Shown one piece after another: positions 57,561 through 64,000 of a stretch of DNA of 64,000 nt; positions within the stretch are counted from its first letter, which is position 1, and each line of letters begins with the position of its first letter. Origin of the DNA: Prochlorococcus sp. AG-402-N23 (GTDB lineage Bacteria; Cyanobacteriota; Cyanobacteriia; PCC-6307; Cyanobiaceae); assembly GCA_003216355.1 (NCBI GenBank), contig QCIX01000006.1, positions 1 to 64,000 of the forward strand, read 5' to 3'. A model generated the notes under the pieces. That model did no database searches and was not told where the DNA came from. It saw only the letters and a list, made by a program, of their open reading frames with translations. The position numbers and the translations under genes were made by a program.

Positions 57561-57662
57561 GATTGAGAATTTGGTAATGTCTATTGATAAACTTGCATTT
57601 CAAAAAAATTAAATTATCTAATATAAATTTTTAGTCATAAATTCTTTTCTAAAAAGAATGGT

Positions 57663-58412
57663 TTATCTATATTCAAATCCAGGGGGACTCCCGCCTAATT
57701 CCTTCAACTCAACTGGATAGTAGGTGAATCTGAGAATGTTACCATTGATCGCTCTTTGATCTCCATATTTGAATTTTTTTGGCCACATATAAACACTTCC
57801 ATCTACAGATAATTCATAGGCAAAATATCTTGGGCCATTAGAACTTAAAATAAAATTATTATGTTTGTCTGTAAAAATACATTTAGTTTCTCCAAACGAA
57901 CCCCGCTTCCAATCCCATCGTAATTTTTCAAAACCAATGTGATAAATTTTATTATCACTTGCTAAATATGGCCAAATTCCATACATTCCTCCATATTCGC
58001 CATTATCAATAAATTCCAAATACTCGTTTTTTTCTTTGTTTTTGAGTATCAAATAAATATCAGGACGTCCACGAAATTCTCTTGTTATGCCATTCTTTTG
58101 ATATTTAAATACCGTATCACTTTCATCAATAATCAAAACTGTATTTACTGTGGGAAACTGAAAGTCAAGGTTTTCATAATTATCAAACCACTTTTCCTGC
58201 AAGTTATAAATATTAGAAGCATCAAAATTTTGTAAAGAAAAAATTTCCAACCTATTACCAATTATTAAGTCAGATATTTGTATATTCTCCTTGCCAGATA
58301 ATGGACCACCTATAACCTTCCCATAACAATCACGAGCTTTTATGCTTTCTTGAGAAATAAATAGTGAAACAAATACTATTAATAAAGATTTTAAAGTTAG
58401 TTTCATAAACAT
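57663..58412 (-). CDS. Exported protein of unknown function, cargo of the tRNA-Phe element
   Basis: 249 residues, the only gene within the element. A signal peptide is clear (KLTLKSLLIVFVSLFISQES then IKARDCYGK). The mature part has one early Cys and a second in GETKCIFTDKHN, many aromatic residues and beta-type spacing, such as FRGRPDIYLILKNKEKNEYL and YGGMYGIWPYLASDNKIYHI. I recognise no family. The Met at 58406 is an alternative start that leaves the signal intact. AT content is like the host. It could be a surface or periplasmic trait gene, which the sequence cannot settle. Confidence 0.7.
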   Translation of the reverse strand: MFMKLTLKSLLIVFVSLFISQESIKARDCYGKVIGGPLSGKENIQISDLIIGNRLEIFSLQNFDASNIYNLQEKWFDNYENLDFQFPTVNTVLIIDESDTVFKYQKNGITREFRGRPDIYLILKNKEKNEYLEFIDNGEYGGMYGIWPYLASDNKIYHIGFEKLRWDWKRGSFGETKCIFTDKHNNFILSSNGPRYFAYELSVDGSVYMWPKKFKYGDQRAINGNILRFTYYPVELKELGGSPPGFEYR

Positions 58413-58648
58413 CTAAAGAAGATTAATTTCTTTAAGAAATAAAATTTAAGCTTGAATATAAATGTAGAACATGAAAAATATTATACAAAAGTATTAAAAA
58501 GATTTTTACATAAGCTTCTAAGAGGTCAAAATAAATAATTAAAGTAATAAGTATTAAAGTTAGGAGCTATGCAGTTCTTGCATACCTCTCTCTAGATGAT
58601 TAACATTTCTTGAAAAAATTTTTGTGATGAAAATAGTTGAAATACTTT

Positions 58649-58667
58649 TTGATATGTAAGTTCTGGG
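58649..58667 (+). repeat. Arm-type repeat, right single copy
   Basis: TTGATATGTAAGTTCTGGG, two mismatches to the left-end copy at 57542-57560. It lies outside the tandem pair relative to the tRNA core, mirroring the left end when the segment is circularised. Confidence 0.6.
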
Positions 58668-58697
58668 TACTAAAAAAGGAGTCCAATTTTGACTCCA

Positions 58698-58719
58698 CTT
58701 ATATACCACTTACATACCA
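58698..58719 (-). repeat. Arm-type repeat, right tandem pair
   Basis: TTATATACC and TTACATACC separated by two bases, one mismatch in 22 to the left-end pair at 57476-57497. It lies about 130 bases from the tRNA-Phe copy of the core, versus about 86 bases at the left end. Confidence 0.65.
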
Positions 58720-58812
58720 AAAATTGTAGCCTTTATTAGCCTTATATTCCCTTCATAAGTGATCTGATCTAACATGCCCATAGTGGTTGCTACAGCTGAT
58801 TTTAGAGCATTA

Positions 58813-58834
58813 AAAAAGCACCCTTTCAGGTGCA
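58813..58834 (-). terminator. Rho-independent terminator of tRNA-Phe
   Basis: On the minus strand GCACC-TGAAAG-GGTGC is followed by TTTTTT, 22 bases after the tRNA 3' end. It would end the tRNA-Phe transcript inside the element. The stem is short but GC-rich for this genome. Confidence 0.75.
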
Positions 58835-58848
58835 TTTTTAACCTTATA

Positions 58849-58879
58849 TTAAAGGTGCCAGGACCCAGATTTGAACTGG
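58849..58879 (+). repeat. Proximal attachment-site copy within tRNA-Phe
   Basis: The 31 bases identical to 57359-57389, spanning seven bases beyond the tRNA 3' end and the last 24 bases of the tRNA gene. The tRNA remains intact at this end, as expected when an element carries a restoring copy of the gene end. Confidence 0.85.
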
Positions 58880-58928
58880 GGACACGGCGATTTTCAGTCG
58901 CCTGCTCTACCAACTGAGCTATCCCGGC
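58856..58928 (-). tRNA. tRNA-Phe (GAA)
   Basis: The reverse strand gives a 73-base cloverleaf: acceptor GCCGGGA with TCCTGGC (one G-T pair) and discriminator A, D-arm AGCTCAGTTGGTAGAGC, anticodon arm GGCGACTGAAAATCGCC with anticodon GAA, variable GTGTC, and T-arm CCAGTTCAAATCTGG. No CCA is encoded. It serves as the insertion site of the adjacent element. Confidence 0.97.
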
Positions 58929-59019
58929 TCTAACCTATATACTTTAAATTAAGATGTGTAGTTTGTGAAACCCTTTTAATTAAAAATTTTATATCTTCAT
59001 CAAATATCTAAAAAAACTT

Positions 59020-60249
59020 TTATTTTGAGTTCATTGCTAACAAGGCTGTACCAAATGAAGTAGTTTTTTTACATGAAATTATTGGTATGTTGATAATATT
59101 TTCTCTTATTTTTCTCCAATGAGGGTTTTTTGAACCTCCACCAATAGTAATAATTTTTTTTGGAAGTGAACCTGTTAGTTCTCCTAGCATTTCCCATCCT
59201 TTCAATTCTATCTTAGCTAGACCCTCGAATAATGCATGTAAATAAAGTGAGTCGCTTACTGGCCTTGGACCAAGTATCGGCTTTAAATTAGAATCATTAA
59301 CAGGAAATCTTTCTCCTTTACTATTAAGAGGTAAAAGATTTAAAGAAGTGTTTTTTGATGGATTTATTTGTCGACTGAGCTCTTTTATTTCTAAATCAGA
59401 GAAAAACTGGGACAAAATACCACAGCCTGCGTTTGATGCTCCTCCACATATCCAATTGCCGTTTACTCTATGGTTTGTAATTCCTTGTTTTTTTATAGGA
59501 TTATCAATAATTTTCTTAACTACAATAGTTGTTCCTAAAACTGTGAGACCATCTTCTTTACCTAAACCTGCAGCTATTACACTTGCATTAGAGTCAGTAG
59601 TGCCTGAGATTAAAATTAATTTCTTATTCAAGTTAAATCTCTCTGCTAAATCAAAATTTACTTGTCCAATAATTTTTCCACTTTTTATTATTTGAGGCAG
59701 GCATTTTCCCCATGAAGTATTGAGATAGCTTTTTGGCCATGATTCTTTTTTTAGATCCCAACCAAGTTTTATATTATTACCTTCTTCTCCATAAGTCCAA
59801 TCTTTTAAAAACCAACCAGTGATCCAATCAGATTGATGTCGTAAAAGTATATTTGTCCCATATTTATCTATTAGTTTTAATGCTTTAGCAAGACTACTGT
59901 ATGGAGTTCGCAGATGATCTTCTCCAGAAGTTAATGATTCAAGAAGGATCTTATGTTCATTACATGCTTGGTCATAAGAAATTGCTTCTCCTATTGGCTC
60001 TCCTCGTAAATTTGATGCTGTTAAAGTTCCTGATGTGCCAGATATAGCCAATTTTTGAAGGTTACTTTTTACCTCAATAGGTAAACATCCTAAGAGTTTT
60101 TCACAAGAATTGATCCAAGAATTTGGATTTTTAAAGCTAAATAAATAAGGAACTGAATTTGAATATATTAATTCTTTATGAAAATTTATTATAGATATTC
60201 TTGCGCCACTAGTTCCAAAATCTAATCCCCCATAAAAATTATCAGGCAT
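59020..60249 (-). CDS. FGGY-family sugar kinase (D-ribulokinase-like)
   Basis: A 409-residue member of the FGGY kinase family: GGLDFGTSGARISIINF (phosphate 1 motif), LAISGTSGTLTASNLRGEP, LISGTTDSNASVIAAGLGKE, and ITIGGGSKNPHWRKIRENII near the adenosine site. The shorter length and WRLG-like context are closer to the cyanobacterial/plant kinases reported to phosphorylate D-ribulose than to xylulokinase. The substrate remains inference. It follows metK by 12 bases on the same strand. Confidence 0.85.
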   Translation of the reverse strand: MPDNFYGGLDFGTSGARISIINFHKELIYSNSVPYLFSFKNPNSWINSCEKLLGCLPIEVKSNLQKLAISGTSGTLTASNLRGEPIGEAISYDQACNEHKILLESLTSGEDHLRTPYSSLAKALKLIDKYGTNILLRHQSDWITGWFLKDWTYGEEGNNIKLGWDLKKESWPKSYLNTSWGKCLPQIIKSGKIIGQVNFDLAERFNLNKKLILISGTTDSNASVIAAGLGKEDGLTVLGTTIVVKKIIDNPIKKQGITNHRVNGNWICGGASNAGCGILSQFFSDLEIKELSRQINPSKNTSLNLLPLNSKGERFPVNDSNLKPILGPRPVSDSLYLHALFEGLAKIELKGWEMLGELTGSLPKKIITIGGGSKNPHWRKIRENIINIPIISCKKTTSFGTALLAMNSK

Positions 60250-60261
60250 AGAAAAATATTT

Positions 60262-61503
60262 TTATAAAAATACTTTGGAAGCCTCCGCTAATTGGGCTGC
60301 TTTTTCTTCTACCTTTTCCCAAGGGAGATCTAGATCTCTTCTGCCAAAATGTCCATAGGATGCAGTCTTTCTGAAAAATGTACCACCCATTTTTTGGGGT
60401 AGATTTCTTAGATCAAATTCTTTTATAATTGCTGCTGGTCTTAAATCAAAGTACTTATTAATGAGCTCAGTCAAATTAGCTTGTGAAATAACGCCAGTAT
60501 CAAAAGTTTCAACAAGAATGGAAATCGGTTTTGCAACTCCAATTGCATAACTTAATTGTACTTCTGCCTTTTTTGCTAATTTTGCCTTAACTATACTTTT
60601 AGCTACATAACGTGCTGCATAAGCAGCTGATCTATCCACTTTTGTGGGATCTTTACCCGAAAATGCCCCTCCTCCGTGTCTTGCGTAACCCCCATAAGTA
60701 TCTACTATAATTTTTCTTCCAGTAAGTCCGGCATCACCTTGAGGCCCCCCTACGACAAATTTGCCCGTGGGATTTACTAGAAATCTTGTTGTATGAATGT
60801 TTGGTTTGATTTCTAAATCTTCAGTAGCAGGAATTACAACGTGCGTCCATAAATCTTCTTTTATTCTTTGACGAATTTCTTCTTCATTTGTTATTCCATC
60901 TATCTCAGGATTATGTTGAGTTGAAATTAAAATTGTATTAATAGAGATTGGTAAACCTTTTTCGTAATCAATGCTTACTTGAGTTTTACCATCAGGGAGT
61001 AGATAGTTAAGGACTTCTTCATGCCTCACTTTAGCAAGTTGAATGGCTAATCTATGAGCCAAGCTAATCGGTAAGGGCATTAATTCAGGTGTCTCATCGC
61101 ATGCATAGCCGAACATTATGCCTTGGTCACCAGCTCCGGTATTATCTTCCAAATCATCGTTAACATCATCTGCGTCGTTTACTCCTTGAGAAATATCTGG
61201 TGATTGCTCGTCAAGTGCTACTAAAACAGCACAACTATTTGCGTCAAAACCACCAGCTCTATAGCTTTCATATCCAATTTCTTTAATTACATTTCTAACA
61301 AGTTTTATATAATCGACTTTTGCTTTTGAAGTTATTTCTCCAGTAAGTAAACAAAGACCCGTGTTAACAACAGTTTCGCATGCAACTCTGCTTTCTGGGT
61401 CCTCTGTTAATAAAGCATCTAAAACAGCGTCACTAATTTGATCACATATTTTGTCAGGATGACCTTCAGTTACGGATTCTGAAGTGAAAATGAAATCACT
61501 CAT
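60262..61503 (-). CDS. metK: S-adenosylmethionine synthetase
   Basis: Makes SAM from methionine and ATP. The 413-residue product starts [20 protein letters not shown] and contains [20 protein letters not shown], the ATP loop [20 protein letters not shown] and [20 protein letters not shown]. Length and all motifs are canonical. I looked for a SAM riboswitch in the 135-base upstream gap and saw no convincing fold. Confidence 0.98.
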   Translation of the reverse strand: MSDFIFTSESVTEGHPDKICDQISDAVLDALLTEDPESRVACETVVNTGLCLLTGEITSKAKVDYIKLVRNVIKEIGYESYRAGGFDANSCAVLVALDEQSPDISQGVNDADDVNDDLEDNTGAGDQGIMFGYACDETPELMPLPISLAHRLAIQLAKVRHEEVLNYLLPDGKTQVSIDYEKGLPISINTILISTQHNPEIDGITNEEEIRQRIKEDLWTHVVIPATEDLEIKPNIHTTRFLVNPTGKFVVGGPQGDAGLTGRKIIVDTYGGYARHGGGAFSGKDPTKVDRSAAYAARYVAKSIVKAKLAKKAEVQLSYAIGVAKPISILVETFDTGVISQANLTELINKYFDLRPAAIIKEFDLRNLPQKMGGTFFRKTASYGHFGRRDLDLPWEKVEEKAAQLAEASKVFL

Positions 61504-61638
61504 TTACAAATAATTTTGAAATTAGACATTATCCTAGATTAGATTATCGTCACAAATCAATTATTGTAAATTAAAAATACTTTAAAAGAATAATGAGGCT
61601 TAAGTTCCGATATTCGTGCGCAAAATCAATAAGTGAAT

Positions 61639-62730
61639 TTATGGTGTTTTAGATGAAGCTGTGGGAATTTCTTCGTTATCGTCAGTTTGTTCAAATAACA
61701 TTTGTTTGTATTTCGCAGCCATTTCTTCAGCTTTACTAAAAACTTTTTGAGGATCCGTTAGCATATCACCAGGCTCGGGTTCAAGTGCTTTAGTAGATAA
61801 TGAAATTCTTCCTCTTTCTGAATCAAGGTCAATTATCATGACTTTCATTTGGTCATTCACATTTAAAACATTATGAGGAGTCTCGATATGTTCATGACTA
61901 ATCTCAGAAATGTGCAATAGACCACTAACTCCACCAATATCAATAAAGGCTCCATAAGGTTTAATACCTTTTACAGAACCAACAACAACTTCGCCTACCT
62001 CAAGTCGGTTCATTTTTTTCTCAACCAAAGCTCTTCTATGACTTAGTACTAATCTATTTCTCTCTTCATCAACTTCAAGAAATTTTAAAGGTAAATATTC
62101 ACCTTCTAAGTCATCTTTAATTTTTCGAGCACTTATATGAGAGCCTGGGATAAAACCTCTCAAGCCTTCTACCCTAACAAGAGCTCCGCCTCTATTTGTT
62201 GCAAAAACTTCAGAATATATTGTTGCATCTTCTTTTTGGAGTTGTCTGACCCTTTCCCATGCTCTCTGATATTCAATTCTTCTAATGGAGAGGGCTAATT
62301 GGCCATCTTCATTTTCTTCGCTCATTATGAAAAATTCTCTACTTTCTGAAGGTTGTAAAACATCATTAAGTCCTTCAACTCTATTTATTGAAACCTCCTG
62401 AACTGGCATAAAAGCAGCTGTTTTTGCCCCTATATCTATCATGGCCCCTTTGGGCTCTAAAGCAAAAACGGTTCCTTTAACTAAATCGCCAGGTTTAAAA
62501 TTATAGTCATACTTACCCAAAAGTGATGCGAATTCTTCTTGTGTGAATCCTGCGTTGTCAAAATCCGCATTTGTTCTGCTAGAGGAAGAATCTGCTGAAG
62601 GTATATCGCTCTTCTCGAATGATAAATCTTCCTTATTTTGGGATAATGAATCATTATTTAACTCAGAGGAATTTTTGATTTCTTGATCCTCAGAAAGTTC
62701 TTTAATGGTTTGGGAAGAATTTTCGTTCAT
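61639..62730 (-). CDS. rps1: 30S ribosomal protein S1 (cyanobacterial Rps1)
   Basis: RNA-binding ribosomal protein. The 363-residue product has an acidic low-complexity N-terminus (about 1-70) and three S1 domains: FKPGDLVKGTVFALEPKGAM, then ATNRGGALVRVEGLRGFIPG, and GEVVVGSVKGIKPYGAFIDI with GGVSGLLHISEISHEHIE. Three domains, rather than six, is the cyanobacterial/plastid form. Its leader contains two hairpins and no clear Shine-Dalgarno sequence. Confidence 0.94.
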   Translation of the reverse strand: MNENSSQTIKELSEDQEIKNSSELNNDSLSQNKEDLSFEKSDIPSADSSSSRTNADFDNAGFTQEEFASLLGKYDYNFKPGDLVKGTVFALEPKGAMIDIGAKTAAFMPVQEVSINRVEGLNDVLQPSESREFFIMSEENEDGQLALSIRRIEYQRAWERVRQLQKEDATIYSEVFATNRGGALVRVEGLRGFIPGSHISARKIKDDLEGEYLPLKFLEVDEERNRLVLSHRRALVEKKMNRLEVGEVVVGSVKGIKPYGAFIDIGGVSGLLHISEISHEHIETPHNVLNVNDQMKVMIIDLDSERGRISLSTKALEPEPGDMLTDPQKVFSKAEEMAAKYKQMLFEQTDDNEEIPTASSKTP

Positions 62731-62744
62731 TTGTTGTATCGCAG

Positions 62745-62794
62745 ACTACCTAAGGTAGTTAGAAAGGAATGCTACTAGCCTGCAAACCAGTAGC
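62745..62794 (-). promoter_or_regulatory. Tandem hairpins in the rps1 mRNA leader
   Basis: Two perfect inverted repeats lie upstream of the ATG at 62730: ACTACC/GGTAGT with a three-base loop (62745-62759) and GCTACT/AGTAGC with a 12-base loop (62771-62794). The nearer one ends 14 bases from the start codon, overlapping the region where a ribosome binds. Such leaders could serve S1 autoregulation, known in gamma-proteobacteria; here it is inferred. Confidence 0.45.
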
Positions 62795-62838
62795 AAAAAA
62801 CATTTGTGTTATGTATTCTACACTTTAAGATGCTGATT

Positions 62839-63318
62839 TTATGAAATTGAAGCTAATTGGTTTTTTGAACTTCCTTTTAGGGATTCAAGAGTAGAAATAA
62901 AATCTTTGACCCCATTAAATTTTCTGTAAACTGAGGCGTATCTTATGTAGGCGACTTCGTTTTCTTTCCTAAGATTTTTGAGTATTAATTCTCCTATTTG
63001 TGAAGATTTAATATCTTTATTGGAGTCTTGAACGATTTGTGACTCAATTCCATCTACGAAATTAATAATTGCTTCACTACTGAAGTTAGTCTTTTCACAA
63101 GCTCTTGATATACCAGTAAATAATTTTTGTTTATCAAATAATTCTCTGTTACCGTCTTTCTTTATAACTGAAATTGGCATTGATTCCACTCTTTCATAAG
63201 TTGTAAATCTAAAGCTGCAATTTAAGCACTCTCTTCTTCTCCGAACACTTTTACCACTATCAGCAGATCTTGATTCCAAAACTCTGCTATCTGTGTTTTG
63301 ACAGGTTGGACACTGCAT
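62839..63318 (-). CDS. nrdR: Transcriptional repressor NrdR
   Basis: ATP/dATP-sensing repressor of ribonucleotide reductase genes. The 159-residue product has the N-terminal zinc ribbon [20 protein letters not shown] with [15 protein letters not shown], then the ATP-cone [20 protein letters not shown] and [20 protein letters not shown]. Length is standard. It sits between psbT and rps1 on the minus strand. Confidence 0.97.
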   Translation of the reverse strand: MQCPTCQNTDSRVLESRSADSGKSVRRRRECLNCSFRFTTYERVESMPISVIKKDGNRELFDKQKLFTGISRACEKTNFSSEAIINFVDGIESQIVQDSNKDIKSSQIGELILKNLRKENEVAYIRYASVYRKFNGVKDFISTLESLKGSSKNQLASIS

Positions 63319-63378
63319 ATGGTGAAATAAGCCGCACTTTAACTCTAATAGTAGAGTAATATTCTAATTATGAAAAGT

Positions 63379-63407
63379 AAAAAACCTCTTTAAGAAGAGG
63401 TTTTTTT
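63379..63407 (-). terminator. Terminator downstream of psbT
   Basis: A perfect 10-bp stem AAAACCTCTT/AAGAGGTTTT with a TAAG loop (63381-63404) has a T-run on both strands, so it could act bidirectionally. It lies nine bases after the psbT stop and separates psbB-psbT from nrdR. Confidence 0.85.
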
Positions 63408-63415
63408 ACTTTGAT

Positions 63416-63514
63416 TCATTTTCTATCAAATTTAGGTGGGTCTCTAAAGGCGACAGCAAAGAATAAGGTAACAACTGCGAGAGTTAGAATAAGAACGTAA
63501 GCGAAAGCTTCCAT
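63416..63514 (-). CDS. psbT: Photosystem II protein PsbT
   Basis: Too short for the track. Minus strand from 63514 gives 32 residues: [20 protein letters not shown] followed by [12 protein letters not shown], the canonical PsbT helix and tail. PsbT sits at the PSII dimer interface. It starts 23 bases after the psbB stop, the conserved psbB-psbT order, and ends at a strong terminator. Confidence 0.97.
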   Translation of the reverse strand: MEAFAYVLILTLAVVTLFFAVAFRDPPKFDRK

Positions 63515-63537
63515 AAGATTAAGTAATAAAGTTTAGT

Positions 63538-64000
63538 TTAAACCCTTCCTGGGATTCTTCTTGTGGTTTCGTCACCAAGCTTCTTGAATAAACCAAATTC
63601 AACTTGGTCTCCAATCTCAGCATCAATACCAGCAAAGGAATTTCTGTAAAGAGTTCTTGAAGCATGCCACCAGTGGCCAAATAAGAATAGCAATCCGAAA
63701 CATAAATGTGCATATGTAAACCACGCTCTTGGAGAGCTTCGGAATACACCGTCAGATTTATATGTCTCTCTGTCAAACTTGAATGCTTCTCCAAGTTGAG
63801 CCTTTCTAGCTAATCTTTTAACTACCGCAGGATCAGTAAATGTTTGACCATTAAGATCTCCTCCATAGATAGTTGCAGTAATACCAGTCTGTTCAAATGA
63901 ATACTTTGCTTCAGCTCTTCTAAATGGAATATCTGCTCTAACATTACCTTCTTTGTCTTCAAGGATGACAGGAAAGTTTTCAAAGAAATTAGGTATTCTT
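63538..64000 (-). CDS. psbB: Photosystem II CP47 protein PsbB (C-terminal part, continues beyond window)
   Basis: CP47 inner-antenna chlorophyll protein. The minus strand is open from the window edge to the TAA at 63538-63540 and encodes the C-terminal 154 residues: [40 protein letters not shown], then the last helix [20 protein letters not shown] and [12 protein letters not shown] at the end. The His residues in HLCFG and GHWWHASR bind chlorophyll. The track ORF at 63519-63794 is a wrong-frame shadow of this gene. Confidence 0.97.
   Translation of the reverse strand, partial: RIPNFFENFPVILEDKEGNVRADIPFRRAEAKYSFEQTGITATIYGGDLNGQTFTDPAVVKRLARKAQLGEAFKFDRETYKSDGVFRSSPRAWFTYAHLCFGLLFLFGHWWHASRTLYRNSFAGIDAEIGDQVEFGLFKKLGDETTRRIPGRV

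Larger units (their letters stand above)
57390..57662. other. Left-end non-coding part of the element
   Basis: Together with the preceding bases this is a gap of 386 bases between genes. It contains a tandem TTACATACC pair (57476-57497), an opposite GGTATGTAA copy (57542-57560), and a perfect 8-bp inverted repeat ATTCTTTT/AAAAGAAT (57641-57659) just after the stop of the minus-strand gene, which may act as a weak terminator. No convincing ORF is present; the only start in the T-poor part gives 11 codons. Confidence 0.6.
58413..58855. other. Right-end non-coding part of the element
   Basis: 443 bases without a credible gene. It holds a degenerate single repeat (58649-58667), the tandem repeat pair (58698-58719), a small GGAGTC/GACTCC hairpin (58678-58696) and a terminator pointing away from tRNA-Phe (58813-58834). 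CTTGCATACCT near 58577-58587 is a possible further degenerate motif copy. The track ORF at 58710-58913 runs through the tRNA and is not a gene. Confidence 0.6.
57359..58879. mobile_element. Minimal tRNA-Phe-associated integrative element (no integrase)
   Basis: A 1.5-kb segment bounded by a 31-bp perfect direct repeat: the copy at 58849-58879 contains 24 bases of the 3' end of tRNA-Phe plus flanking bases, and the copy at 57359-57389 is a tRNA fragment only. The tRNA gene faces the segment with its 3' end, the usual geometry for tyrosine-recombinase insertion. Inside lies one gene (57663-58412) and two repeat families near each end. No integrase ORF is present. It fits a satellite-type or decayed island; marine Prochlorococcus are known for tRNA-targeting tycheposons, but membership is inference. 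Confidence 0.75.

Noticed and set aside
58710-58913. Track ORF of 67 codons beginning MVEQATENRRVPSSNLGPG
   Set aside because: Its first part is the translation of the tRNA-Phe gene (a common artefact) and the rest is the non-coding end of the element.
61504-61638. SAM riboswitch upstream of metK
   Set aside because: The gap is AT-rich and I could not find the paired elements or conserved bases of a SAM-binding class.
63519-63794. Track ORF of 91 codons on the minus strand
   Set aside because: It is out of frame with psbB, whose C-terminal sequence is unmistakable in the adjacent frame.

Overview
The window is a compact, AT-rich chromosome segment of a marine picocyanobacterium, almost certainly a high-light-adapted Prochlorococcus. 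Direct evidence: photosystem II genes (psbH, psbN, psbI, psbK, psbE-F-L-J, psbT and the 3' part of psbB), the Mg-chelatase subunit gene chlD, an NDH-1 ndhC-K-J cluster, the nitrogen regulator ntcA, and a single degenerate phycoerythrin beta gene (cpeB) with one bilin lyase (cpeS) but no phycobilisome operon. The assignment to Prochlorococcus is family knowledge; I cannot place the strain more precisely.

Layout. 1-5.7 kb: thyX (cut by the window edge), dcd and a CobA/CobO-like gene diverge from ntcA, followed by a DUF3084 gene, a YqgF-like nuclease, pth, psbH/psbN and psbI. 5.7-10.4 kb: leuD-leuC, cinA, glyA and tRNA-Arg. 10.5-17 kb: two small conserved genes, murJ, sfsA, the ammonium transporter amt1 behind a textbook NtcA promoter, ispH and a DoxX gene. 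17-25.6 kb: purH, an esterase, a DUF3155 gene, a Hik2/CSK-like histidine kinase, cobS (no usual start codon), tgt, psbK, an oxidoreductase, a CorC-type membrane protein and tRNA-Met. 25.7-38.2 kb: mostly housekeeping enzymes (pyrE, ygfZ-like, RecB-like nuclease, sugar phosphomutase, rdgB, carotenoid oxygenase, hisB, fabI, DegT aminotransferase, photolyase, NUDIX, folK). 38-47.6 kb: chlD, two Mla-type lipid-transport genes, yvcK, ndhC-K-J, and the PSII assembly block rubA-ycf48-psbEFLJ. 47.6-56.7 kb: mtnP, an oxidoreductase-SelD fusion, a CCA-adding enzyme, uvrD/pcrA, cpeB, cpeS and a TVP38-family gene. 56.8-64 kb: two exported proteins of unknown role, tRNA-Phe, a sugar kinase, metK, rps1, nrdR, psbT and psbB.

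The most notable structure is at 57.36-58.88 kb. A 31-bp perfect direct repeat, made mostly of the 3' end of tRNA-Phe, bounds about 1.5 kb holding one exported protein of unknown function and no integrase. Two further repeat types sit just inside each end; if the segment were circularised they would be arranged symmetrically around the tRNA-derived core, as expected of integrase arm-type sites. This looks like a minimal non-autonomous, or decayed, tRNA-targeting integrative element.

How the genes work together: NtcA probably controls amt1 and itself through GTAN8TAC-type sites. RubA, Ycf48 and PsbE/F/L/J form a PSII assembly unit. CpeS probably attaches the remaining bilin of CpeB. Streamlining is visible throughout: many convergent genes overlap at their 3' ends and few intergenic spaces exceed 200 bp. 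Other candidates worth checking are a possible multi-hairpin RNA upstream of the histidine kinase, tandem hairpins in the rps1 leader and a palindrome in front of psbE.
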